64,000 bases of DNA from an uncultured Verrucomicrobiota bacterium (GTDB lineage: Bacteria; Verrucomicrobiota; Verrucomicrobiia; Limisphaerales; UBA9464): the NCBI GenBank assembly GCA_903922605.1, contig CAIXUG010000062.1:1-64000 (forward strand). Direction: 5' to 3'. Positions 38,801 to 45,317 of the stretch are shown here, piece after piece (the first letter of the stretch is position 1; each line of letters opens with the position of its first letter). A program made the translations under genes and the position numbers. The notes beneath the pieces are model-generated. The model searched no databases. It worked only from the letters and a program-made list of their open reading frames with translations, and was not told the origin of the DNA.

Positions 38801-39528
38801 CGGCATCCGTGGGCGATCTGCTGGTGACGCTGGCGAACGGAAAGCCGGCGGAGCGACAGGCGGCCTTTTCCGCCCTGGGTGCGTCTGCCGAGCCCGCCGC
38901 CCTCCGGACGCTGGCCGATTGGGTGCAACAGATGACAGCGGGCCAGGTGGCGGCGGAGTTGCAACTGGACATTCTCGACGCGGCCACCAAGGCCGCACAG
39001 CCCTCCGGCAACCCTTCCGGCAGTGCGGCCTCCACGCTGCGTATCGCACTCACCGCCTGGACCAACTCACTTCCGAAAACCGATCTGCTGGCATTGTATC
39101 GCCCGGCCCTGACCGGCGGCGACGCGGCGCGCGGGCGCAAGCTGTTCACCGAGCGGCAGGACCTGGCCTGCTTTCGCTGCCACAAACTCCAAGGTGAGGG
39201 CGGCGAAGTCGGGCCGGAACTGGCCGGCATCGGTCGCACCAAAGGCCGTGAGTATGTGTTGCGCTCGATCCTCTTCCCCAACGCGGAGATCGCCGCCGGC
39301 TTTGAGAACGTGGTGATCACCCTGAAGGACGGCTCCAGCGTCACCGGCGTTCTAAAGTCCGAATCGGACACGGAGCTGGTCGTGCAATCGCCCGAGGATG
39401 GCCGGGTGACCGTGAAAAAGGCCGCGATCGCAACGCGCGAACGCGGCCCTTCGGCCATGATTGAGGGACTCGGGGAACTGATGAACCCGCGCGACCTGCG
39501 CGACATCGTCGAAGCACTCGCCGAGTGA
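35857..39528 (+). CDS. exported membrane-bound dehydrogenase/HEAT/cytochrome c protein, second family member
   Basis: A 1223-residue protein of the same PVC family as 5294-8410. It has a signal peptide (1-24; GLLMALAAFSADVALAD), a dehydrogenase propeller (about 45-520, with LRNPQELCFDDYGNLW and GDNNADGGDKARW), HEAT-like helices (about 540-1080) and a heme c domain with C1105-F-R-C1108-H1109. An EGGEVGPELAGIGRTKG loop and a closing beta region follow. It is longer than its relative. Part of the excess is an in-frame insertion at about residues 433-466, encoded by a REP-like inverted pair (37153-37253). A smaller one near residues 214-223 comes from 7-mers AGATGGG (36498-36525). Both sit in surface-loop positions of the propeller region. 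Likely a periplasmic sugar or alcohol oxidase feeding cytochrome c; substrate unknown. Confidence 0.87.
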   Translation: MPSPFHLPGLLMALAAFSADVALADPSAVTIVTNAAPDALTAQARLAVAPGLKVELWAGEPLVQNITSFCFDSLGRAYVVETGRRRTSVFDIRGLQPWLDNDYALRTVNDREAFLKRVLTPGDPDHEKFLGAVVKRGGLEDFNHDGVVDARDLEVESERIRLVWDADGKGRADHAVTFADGFNSPVSGVAAGVLAQGTNVWFTCIPDLWRLKAADGSAEMGDGKSATAASREKLLTGFGVHIAFGGHDLHGLIKGPDGRIYFSIADRGSCVTNREGKVIALPDCGAVFRCEPDGANFEIFAQGLRNPQELCFDDYGNLWTGDNNADGGDKARWTLVLQGADYGWTIGWQWLPKLGAWNSERLWHTRESNTAAYIVPPVAHIGHGPAGIAYYPGTGMPARFDRHFFMSDFPGGVRAFAVEPDGAFFRVVPEPEAGRAARPSSDLSAVPAERTANKDEMVNGRDARPTLTAWQEDNSAANLTGKVLWDLSPVDVAFPPGGGVTVADWVQGWDKTGRGRLWHVFDPALANDPLIAETKRLLAEGMTKRNEKELLALLGHRDQRVRLEAQWELASRGPEVWKGLRQTAGTAPSILPRLHALWALEMVVRHTPNRDFVPELTELQSLLNDREPLIRAQTARVLGHAHLVAAQNPLLQLFADSDARVAGAAVSAYRDIFSAFSQNPEGGLRYRTSWQERLFQWLPQSLQQRIPQPNAQGAVVWPTYPLATLLDSAAGLEPTVRHSAIQLLIEVGITAGTGNSAMFLGNYKMLEHGTNTNARLSLLLAERRLGLDEISSFLDDPSPVLVLEAARAINDVPITNALPALAGLLEPAALDHVTWDSGVTNFTRDEWQTWMLRRAVNAHFRLGNATNADALARFAVRADTPESVRVEALDDLADWAKPPGRDKIVGLWRPLPWRDPAPPSQVLAAIWPQLAGDGSTNVVLASLRAGAALNIAGFPALLAALQQHPSASVRAEVTRLAAVGKTASVGDLLVTLANGKPAERQAAFSALGASAEPAALRTLADWVQQMTAGQVAAELQLDILDAATKAAQPSGNPSGSAASTLRIALTAWTNSLPKTDLLALYRPALTGGDAARGRKLFTERQDLACFRCHKLQGEGGEVGPELAGIGRTKGREYVLRSILFPNAEIAAGFENVVITLKDGSSVTGVLKSESDTELVVQSPEDGRVTVKKAAIATRERGPSAMIEGLGELMNPRDLRDIVEALAE
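36498..36525 (+). repeat. degenerate heptanucleotide repeat (AGATGGG)n inside a CDS
   Basis: Four consecutive 7-mers: AGATGGG, AGCGCGG, AGATGGG, AGATGGA. They are translated as ADGSAEMGDG in the dehydrogenase, a low-complexity loop. Confidence 0.6.
37153..37253. repeat. REP-like inverted pair read in frame inside a dehydrogenase gene
   Basis: The left arm (AGGACGGGCAGCCCGCCCGT from 37155) and the right arm (37232-37253, ending CGGGACGCCCGTCCTAC) are near reverse complements around about 50 nt. The right arm, read in reverse, starts GTAG and folds as ACGGGCG/CGCCCGT. Its core matches the intergenic pair at 19172-19293. The open reading frame passes through without a stop, adding GRAARPSS on one side and NGRDARPT on the other. 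Confidence 0.85.
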
Positions 39529-39533
39529 GACGC

Positions 39534-39634
39534 CGGTCAGTGGCGACGCAGCTCAAGGTACGTAGAATCGCCGTTCGCGGGCGTCTGCAGGTCGATGACG
39601 TAGCCGTCGCCGGTATACACGCCGATCTGGGTCG
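39534..39634. repeat. 101-bp block identical to 42436-42536
   Basis: The last 33 codons of the first delta-60 gene are identical base for base to the end of the second gene; the next base differs. This points to recent duplication or gene conversion. Confidence 0.9.
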
Positions 39635-42242
39635 GCGTACCGCCGGTCAGCTGCTCTCGCTGATAGATCTCGTAGGTCAGCCCCGGTTGCGTCTCCAGCG
39701 CGACGCGAAACTGGCCGGCACTGACATCCTTCGTCCGCAAAGAAAAGTCGGAGTCGCGGGGGATGCGATGCAGGTGCCGGGACAGTTCCAGGTCGAACGA
39801 CTCGTTAAGCACCGTGTGGAGCAGCACAGAGTCATCGGCCAGAGCAGCCATCGCGGTCGCTTCATAGCTGTAGCCTCCTGCCGAGGGTAACACGCACTTG
39901 AAACTGTAATCCCGTTCGCCGGTGGTTTTCCAACGCCAGAGCTCGACCGTGCTGCTGATGAAGTTGTCCACCAGTGAGCGGTAGATGACCTGACCTCCGG
40001 AAGTGCGAACCATCAAATGATTCGGCCCGTCGAGCAGAAAGAAATCAGCGGTTGATCGTGAATAAGGGTAGCTGTCATCGAAGACGGTCAGGACGTTCCC
40101 ATCCTCATCCAGCCGGAACGCCGGCATGCCGACCAGCAGCTTGCCATCTGACTCCACAAAAATGTGCCGCACTCCAATGGTCCGCGCCTGGAACGCCGGA
40201 TCGGCCGAGCCATCGGCCAGCAGGCGCATCAGGCCCAGGCTGGGCGGATTCGTAAGGATCTGACCGGTACCGTAGGTGCGCTCCCCGGCGATGAGCACCC
40301 GCCCGTGCAGGTCGAGCGCCATCGCGTCCACAAATCGGGGCGCCACCACGGGAGACTGGAACGTCGTATCCAGAGTGAGGTCGGCATTCAGACGGGCAAG
40401 CCGGAAGGCCGGCGCATCGCCCACCTTGGTGAACGGGCCCGCGATCAGCAGCTTGCCGTCCGGCAACGGGAGCGCCGTGGACACCTGGACGATGTCCAAG
40501 CTGGGAAAGGGGCGGACCACCAGGTTGCCCGAGCGATCCAGCTCGGCGAGTCCGTAGGCAGGATTCCCCGCCAGTTCGGTGAAATCACCCGTCACCAACA
40601 GCCCACCACCGGGCAACGGGACCAAGGTTTCCACATGCCCCTGTCCCTTGACCACACCGCCGACGCCGAAACCGGAATCCAAGCTGCCATCCGGCAGCAG
40701 TCGTCCCACCAGGGCAGTCTCCGAGGTGTCATTGTCATAGGGATTTCCGCTCCCGACCAAGATACGGCCATCAGGCAACGGTACCAGGTGGGTGACATAG
40801 ATGAAATTCGTGAGGGCACGACTGAACGCCAGATCTTCGGTGCCGGGCTGCGGACTGCGGGCGGCCAGATTGACGGATGGAAATTCCAGCTTCTGCGAAC
40901 CGAACGCATTGCTGAGTACCAGGCTGAAATCCCCCAGCTCACTGCCGTTGGTGATCGCGAGACGCAGACCACGGTTGGTGGCACCGGTGATGGGTGTCCC
41001 ATCCCGCAGCCATTGCAGCGTTGGCTCCGGCGTGCCATCCACCCGGGCAGTCAGATAGAGCGCCTCGTTCGTTGCCACGTGCCGTGGTGCGGCAGTGATG
41101 TTGGCCTGCAGTGCCACCGTATTGGTTGACTCCGGCGTGTATGCCTGCAGCCGAGCAATGCCAGGACGCGCCACCCCGTTCACCTTGCGAAAATCGCCGG
41201 AAATCCAAAGGCGGCCCTGACTGTCCAGTTCCATGGCACTGACGAGCGGCCCGTCCAACTGAACGGTGAAAGTATCGTCCAAAGTGCCGTCTGCATTCAG
41301 GCGGATCAGTCCCGAGGCCGGCGAAGCACCCCAGCTTGTAAAGTTGCCCCCCACGATGGCCTTGCCATCGGGCTGCATGAGCAATGGTGCCAGGTTGAGC
41401 GGGAAATTGGAGAGGTTTGGCATCCGCCGGGTGACCGTCCCCTGGGCGTCGATCCAGGCGAGCTGATCTTCCAGTGCCACGACTGCGGAATCATCCGGAA
41501 GGGTTGCAACCGAGACCGGTTGGGAGTTCAACCTTCCGCTATCGCTCAGTCTGAGACCCAGGTCAGGACTCGGATTCCAAGTCGGGTCCAGCGAACCGTC
41601 GGCCAGGAGGCGAAGCAGGCCAAGACGGTCCGCCGGAGCCGAGGCATGGAAATTGCCGATGACGATGTAGCGCCCCTGGCGGTCGCCTGCCGCCTGGATG
41701 GAGAGACTGCCCGAGCCCGAGGAAGTGGAAGTATCCACCGCCGGCAGCGGGACTTTGATCCGGAAGCCCGGGTCAATGGAGCCATCACCATCCACCTTGC
41801 GGGCATTTGTCTGATCGAATGCCGTCACTGAACCGTCATCCTGCCCAATCAGGGCGCCCTGAAAAAGCGGCGAAATTCCCAGCGGACCGGATTGGGAATA
41901 GGAGCCGTCGTCATGTTGCAAAAGCAGCCCGGAGTTGCTCAATACGGCCAGACCGCCAGAAGGCAGGGGACCCAAGGTGGACATCCATGTCACTGGTACT
42001 GGGAGTTGCCAGTCAGGATCCAGACTTCCGTCGTTCCGCAGCCGGAGCACCGGAAAGGTCGGGGAAGACAGGTAGGCCTGTCCACCCACCACCGTGAATC
42101 CCGAGATGTAGTTGGTGCCCAGTTCGGGCCGCGGGGAAAATCCGAGGTCCAGCTCACCGTCGGCGACGGACCGTGATGTCAGAACTGATGCAAGCGTGAG
42201 CACCAGCCCGGCCCGCCAGACAAAACCTCTCCTTGTATTCAT
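39537..42242 (-). CDS. exported delta-60 repeat protein with Ig-like domain, paralogue 1
   Basis: A 901-residue secreted protein. It has a signal peptide (RAGLVLTLASVLTSRSVADG), then delta-60 repeats (TIGR02608) of about 50 residues around the motif DGSLDPxF/W, from residue 28. An Ig-like domain interrupts them (about 380-465; TPEPTLQWLRDGTPITGATN), and more delta-60 blades follow to about 800. It ends in a C-terminal beta domain shared by its two neighbours (YEIYQREQLTGGTPTQIG to YLELRRH). Delta-60 repeats form beta-propeller-like folds in large secreted proteins; no enzymatic site is visible, so adhesion or ligand binding is likely. It is first of three tandem paralogues on the minus strand (39537-47963). 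It is convergent with the dehydrogenase, with only 8 bp between stops. Confidence 0.87.
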   Translation of the reverse strand: MNTRRGFVWRAGLVLTLASVLTSRSVADGELDLGFSPRPELGTNYISGFTVVGGQAYLSSPTFPVLRLRNDGSLDPDWQLPVPVTWMSTLGPLPSGGLAVLSNSGLLLQHDDGSYSQSGPLGISPLFQGALIGQDDGSVTAFDQTNARKVDGDGSIDPGFRIKVPLPAVDTSTSSGSGSLSIQAAGDRQGRYIVIGNFHASAPADRLGLLRLLADGSLDPTWNPSPDLGLRLSDSGRLNSQPVSVATLPDDSAVVALEDQLAWIDAQGTVTRRMPNLSNFPLNLAPLLMQPDGKAIVGGNFTSWGASPASGLIRLNADGTLDDTFTVQLDGPLVSAMELDSQGRLWISGDFRKVNGVARPGIARLQAYTPESTNTVALQANITAAPRHVATNEALYLTARVDGTPEPTLQWLRDGTPITGATNRGLRLAITNGSELGDFSLVLSNAFGSQKLEFPSVNLAARSPQPGTEDLAFSRALTNFIYVTHLVPLPDGRILVGSGNPYDNDTSETALVGRLLPDGSLDSGFGVGGVVKGQGHVETLVPLPGGGLLVTGDFTELAGNPAYGLAELDRSGNLVVRPFPSLDIVQVSTALPLPDGKLLIAGPFTKVGDAPAFRLARLNADLTLDTTFQSPVVAPRFVDAMALDLHGRVLIAGERTYGTGQILTNPPSLGLMRLLADGSADPAFQARTIGVRHIFVESDGKLLVGMPAFRLDEDGNVLTVFDDSYPYSRSTADFFLLDGPNHLMVRTSGGQVIYRSLVDNFISSTVELWRWKTTGERDYSFKCVLPSAGGYSYEATAMAALADDSVLLHTVLNESFDLELSRHLHRIPRDSDFSLRTKDVSAGQFRVALETQPGLTYEIYQREQLTGGTPTQIGVYTGDGYVIDLQTPANGDSTYLELRRH

Positions 42243-42290
42243 AGCCTTGGGGAATCTTTGTGCGCCGATAACAAAGCGTGCGCGAGCATG

Positions 42291-42320
42291 TTTTTCAAGT
42301 GTAAATTTACGGCTATAAAC
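42291..42320 (-). promoter_or_regulatory. conserved upstream element of delta-60 gene 1
   Basis: Read on the minus strand: GTTTAT, 4 nt, then GTAAATTTACACTTG and an A-tract. GTAAATTTAC is a perfect palindrome. The element ends 49 nt before the ATG. Equivalent sequences occur at the same distance before the other two paralogues, so it is a candidate promoter or operator. Confidence 0.55.
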
Positions 42321-42360
42321 ATTGCATGGACCGCGCCGGCATCGGCCCCCTACGGCAATA

Positions 42361-42384
42361 ACCCGCCGGTTTTTGCCGGCGGGT
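42361..42384 (-). terminator. terminator of delta-60 gene 2
   Basis: A perfect 9-bp stem ACCCGCCGG/CCGGCGGGT (42361-42369 with 42376-42384) and a 6-nt loop, followed on the minus strand by TTATTG. It separates gene 2 from the promoter of gene 1. Confidence 0.75.
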
Positions 42385-42438
42385 TTGCGGGACGGTCATC
42401 CGAGATTTTTGCGGGTCTGACGCCGCGCCGGCACGCGG

Positions 42439-45138
42439 TCAGTGGCGACGCAGCTCAAGGTACGTAGAATCGCCGTTCGCGGGCGTCTGCAGGTCGATGA
42501 CGTAGCCGTCGCCGGTATACACGCCGATCTGGGTCGCCGTGCCGCCGGTCAACTGGTCGCGCCGGTAGACTTCGTAGGAGAGACCCGGCTGGGTCTCGAG
42601 CGCGACGCGGAACTGGCCACCACTGACATCCTTCACCCGAAGGGACATATCTGAATCGGGCAGAATCCGATGCAGGCGCCGGGCCTGATCGGGAGTCGGC
42701 TCATGGTAGCTCGTCGGACTCACCAAAGCATTTAAGAGGACTGAGCCATCCGCCAGGGCCGTTGCCGCTGTCACATTGATTTGCCCCGGATATCCCACCA
42801 GCGGATCGATGAGCGCGCATTGGAAGTTGAAGTCCTGTTCCCCTGTGGCCTTCCATCGCCAGAGCTCCATCACATTGATGGGCATCTGGTGCTTGAGCGA
42901 CCGATAGATCACCCCACCCTCCGGAGTCCGGACCATCATGTGATTGGCCTCCTCGGATAGGGAGAACACCTCATCGGACGACGCGTAACGATAAACACCC
43001 TCTTCGAAAGCCGTGATCAGATTTCCATCCTCGTCGAGGCGCAGGGGCGGCATGCCGACCAGCAGCTTGCCGTCCGGTTCCACAAAGATGCTCCGGATGC
43101 CATTGGTCCGCGCGTGAAAGGCCGGATCGGGGGAGCCATCGGCCAGGAGGCGGTTCAGGCCCGCCCGCGGAGGATCGGTGAGGGATCCGCTAAAATACAT
43201 GCGTTCCCCGGCGATGAGCACCCGACCGCGGGCATCCAGTGCCAGGGCGTCCACGAACTCCCAATACGTCAACGGATAATGGAAGGCGGGGTCCAAGGTG
43301 AGATCGGCGTTCAGCCGGGCCAGCCGGAACGCGGGCGCACCACCGACCGTGTTGAAGCGTCCGGCAATGATGAGTTTCCCGTCGGGCAGCGGCAGCGCGG
43401 TGGACACATGCGCGATATCGAGGTTTGGCCACGCGCGCGCGACCAGTTTCCCGTCACGATCCAGCTCGGCCAGCCCTTGGGCCGGCTGCCCGCCTAGCTC
43501 GATGAATTCACCGGTCACCAGCATCCCGCCTCCCGGCAGCGGCACGAGCGTTTCCACCCGGCCCCGGCCCCTGACTACGCCCGCATCACCAAAACTGACG
43601 TCCAGCCCACCGTCGGCCAGCAGCCGTCCCACGAGGGCGGTTGTCACGTTGGTGTCCGCACCGCCGACCCCGCTGGCGACCAATATCCGGCCATCGGGCA
43701 GCGGCAACAGCTGGATGATCTTGTCGAAATTGGTCAGGGCGCGGCTGAAGGACGCGTCCTCAGTTCCGGGACGCGGACTGCGCACCGCCAGCGCGGTGGC
43801 CGGAAAATCGAGCTTCTGCGAACCGAAGGCATTGCTGAGCACCAGACTGAAAGCGCCCAGTTCATTGCCTTTCGTGATGCTCAGGCGCAGGCCGCGATTG
43901 GTCGCGCCGTCGAGGGGGATGCCATCCCGCAACCATTGCAACGCCGGCACCGGAATGCCATCCACTTTGGCGGTGAGATACAGCGGCTCGTTGGTCGCCA
44001 CGCGCGCCGGGGCCGCCGTGATCTGCGCCTGGAGTGACACCGCATTGGTCGGCCCCGGCTGATACGCCTGGATTCGGGCGATTCCCGGGCGCTCAATTCC
44101 ATTCACCTGGTGAAAAAACCCGCTGAACCAAAGGCGTCCCTGGGTGTCCAAGTACGTTTGGCTCACGAAGGGGTTGTCCAGTGTCACGGAAAAGGAGGAA
44201 TCCAAAGAACCGTCAACATTCAGGCGGATCAGCCCCGTAACCGGCACGTTTCCCCATTTGAAGAAATCGCCACCCACGATGACTTTGCCATCCGGTTGGA
44301 CGATGGGAGTGGCAAAAAGACGGTTGCCCGCCGGATTGACGAGCCGCCTGGTTACTTTCCCCCCGGCATCGATCCAGACGATTTCCTGGTCCAAGATTAT
44401 CAGCACCGAATCTTCCGGCAGGGCGCTGATTGCCAGGGGCACCAGCAGGCCATTGCCGTTCACATCGGCTTGCAGGTCAGACGTTGGATTCCAGCCAGCA
44501 TCCCAAGTCCCATCCGCCAAAAGGCGGATCATCCCCGAGTGCACCGCCGGAGCGGGCGTCTGGAAGTCACCAATGATGACATAACGTCCCTGACTGTCGG
44601 TCACCCCACCTTTGAACGGAATCCCGTTCGAAGCTTTCTGCAGCGGAACCCGGATCCGGAAGGCCGGATCAACCGTGCCATCCGCCCTGACCCGGCTCAC
44701 ACCGTCCAATGAAATCAAGGTGACCGATCCATCATCCCCGGGCAGGACGCTCCCCAAGGGGGGCACCCAACTCCCTCCCACAATGGGCTTCACATAGGAG
44801 TCGTCATCGTATTGGATGATGCAGCCGAAGTTGAAGGCCATGGCCAGCCCCCCGGAGGGCAGGCCGCTGATCGCGGCTGCGCCTTTCCGGGGATAGGCAA
44901 GCTGCCAGCCGGCATCAAGGCTGCCATCCTCGCGCAGCCGGCTGACCTCCAGACCGGGATTGGACAGGTAAGCCTGCCCGCCAACCACCGCGAAAGTCGT
45001 GGGGGAGTTGCTGCCCACCTCGGGCGGCGGGGCGAATCCCAGGTCCAGCTCACCGTCGGCGAGGGCCACTGCGGTCGAAACCGCGGCGAGGGTGGACGTG
45101 AGCCAGGCGCGCAAAATGGAACTCCTCCTAGTTTTCAT
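42439..45138 (-). CDS. exported delta-60 repeat protein with Ig-like domain, paralogue 2
   Basis: An 899-residue paralogue of the genes on both sides, with the same order. The signal peptide is ILRAWLTSTLAAVSTAVALA; delta-60 repeats follow (DGELDLGF, DGSLDAGW, DGTVDPAFR), then an Ig-like domain (about 380-465; VPALQWLRDGIPLDGATN), further repeats, and the shared C-terminal domain ending YLELRRH. The C-terminal 33 codons are identical in DNA to paralogue 1, whereas most of the rest has diverged. It has its own upstream element and terminator, so the three genes are separate transcription units rather than an operon. Function unknown; probably cell surface or secreted. Confidence 0.87.
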   Translation of the reverse strand: MKTRRSSILRAWLTSTLAAVSTAVALADGELDLGFAPPPEVGSNSPTTFAVVGGQAYLSNPGLEVSRLREDGSLDAGWQLAYPRKGAAAISGLPSGGLAMAFNFGCIIQYDDDSYVKPIVGGSWVPPLGSVLPGDDGSVTLISLDGVSRVRADGTVDPAFRIRVPLQKASNGIPFKGGVTDSQGRYVIIGDFQTPAPAVHSGMIRLLADGTWDAGWNPTSDLQADVNGNGLLVPLAISALPEDSVLIILDQEIVWIDAGGKVTRRLVNPAGNRLFATPIVQPDGKVIVGGDFFKWGNVPVTGLIRLNVDGSLDSSFSVTLDNPFVSQTYLDTQGRLWFSGFFHQVNGIERPGIARIQAYQPGPTNAVSLQAQITAAPARVATNEPLYLTAKVDGIPVPALQWLRDGIPLDGATNRGLRLSITKGNELGAFSLVLSNAFGSQKLDFPATALAVRSPRPGTEDASFSRALTNFDKIIQLLPLPDGRILVASGVGGADTNVTTALVGRLLADGGLDVSFGDAGVVRGRGRVETLVPLPGGGMLVTGEFIELGGQPAQGLAELDRDGKLVARAWPNLDIAHVSTALPLPDGKLIIAGRFNTVGGAPAFRLARLNADLTLDPAFHYPLTYWEFVDALALDARGRVLIAGERMYFSGSLTDPPRAGLNRLLADGSPDPAFHARTNGIRSIFVEPDGKLLVGMPPLRLDEDGNLITAFEEGVYRYASSDEVFSLSEEANHMMVRTPEGGVIYRSLKHQMPINVMELWRWKATGEQDFNFQCALIDPLVGYPGQINVTAATALADGSVLLNALVSPTSYHEPTPDQARRLHRILPDSDMSLRVKDVSGGQFRVALETQPGLSYEVYRRDQLTGGTATQIGVYTGDGYVIDLQTPANGDSTYLELRRH

Positions 45139-45183
45139 ATATCGGGAAACCGTTGTACGGACAGATTAATCTCAACGGCTCTC

Positions 45184-45215
45184 CTTTTGCAAGCGTTAAG
45201 ATTACATTCATAAAC
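45184..45215 (-). promoter_or_regulatory. conserved upstream element of delta-60 gene 2
   Basis: Minus-strand GTTTAT, 4 nt, GTAATCTTAACGCTTGC then AAAA, ending 46 nt before the start codon. It matches the elements upstream of genes 1 and 3, with one extra base in the spacer. Confidence 0.55.
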
Positions 45216-45232
45216 TATCCGGCACCACCGAA

Positions 45233-45261
45233 AGAAAAACCCGCCGGCTGGCCAGCGGGTT
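45233..45261 (-). terminator. terminator of delta-60 gene 3
   Basis: On the minus strand CCCGCTGG and CCGGCGGG pair (45240-45259, one wobble), followed by TTTTTCTTTC. Strong Rho-independent form, 57 bp after the stop of gene 3. Confidence 0.8.
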
Positions 45262-45317
45262 GGAATCATTCGAAACTTTTATGCAGCTCAGACGCCGCAG
45301 GAATTTCCGCCGGCGAC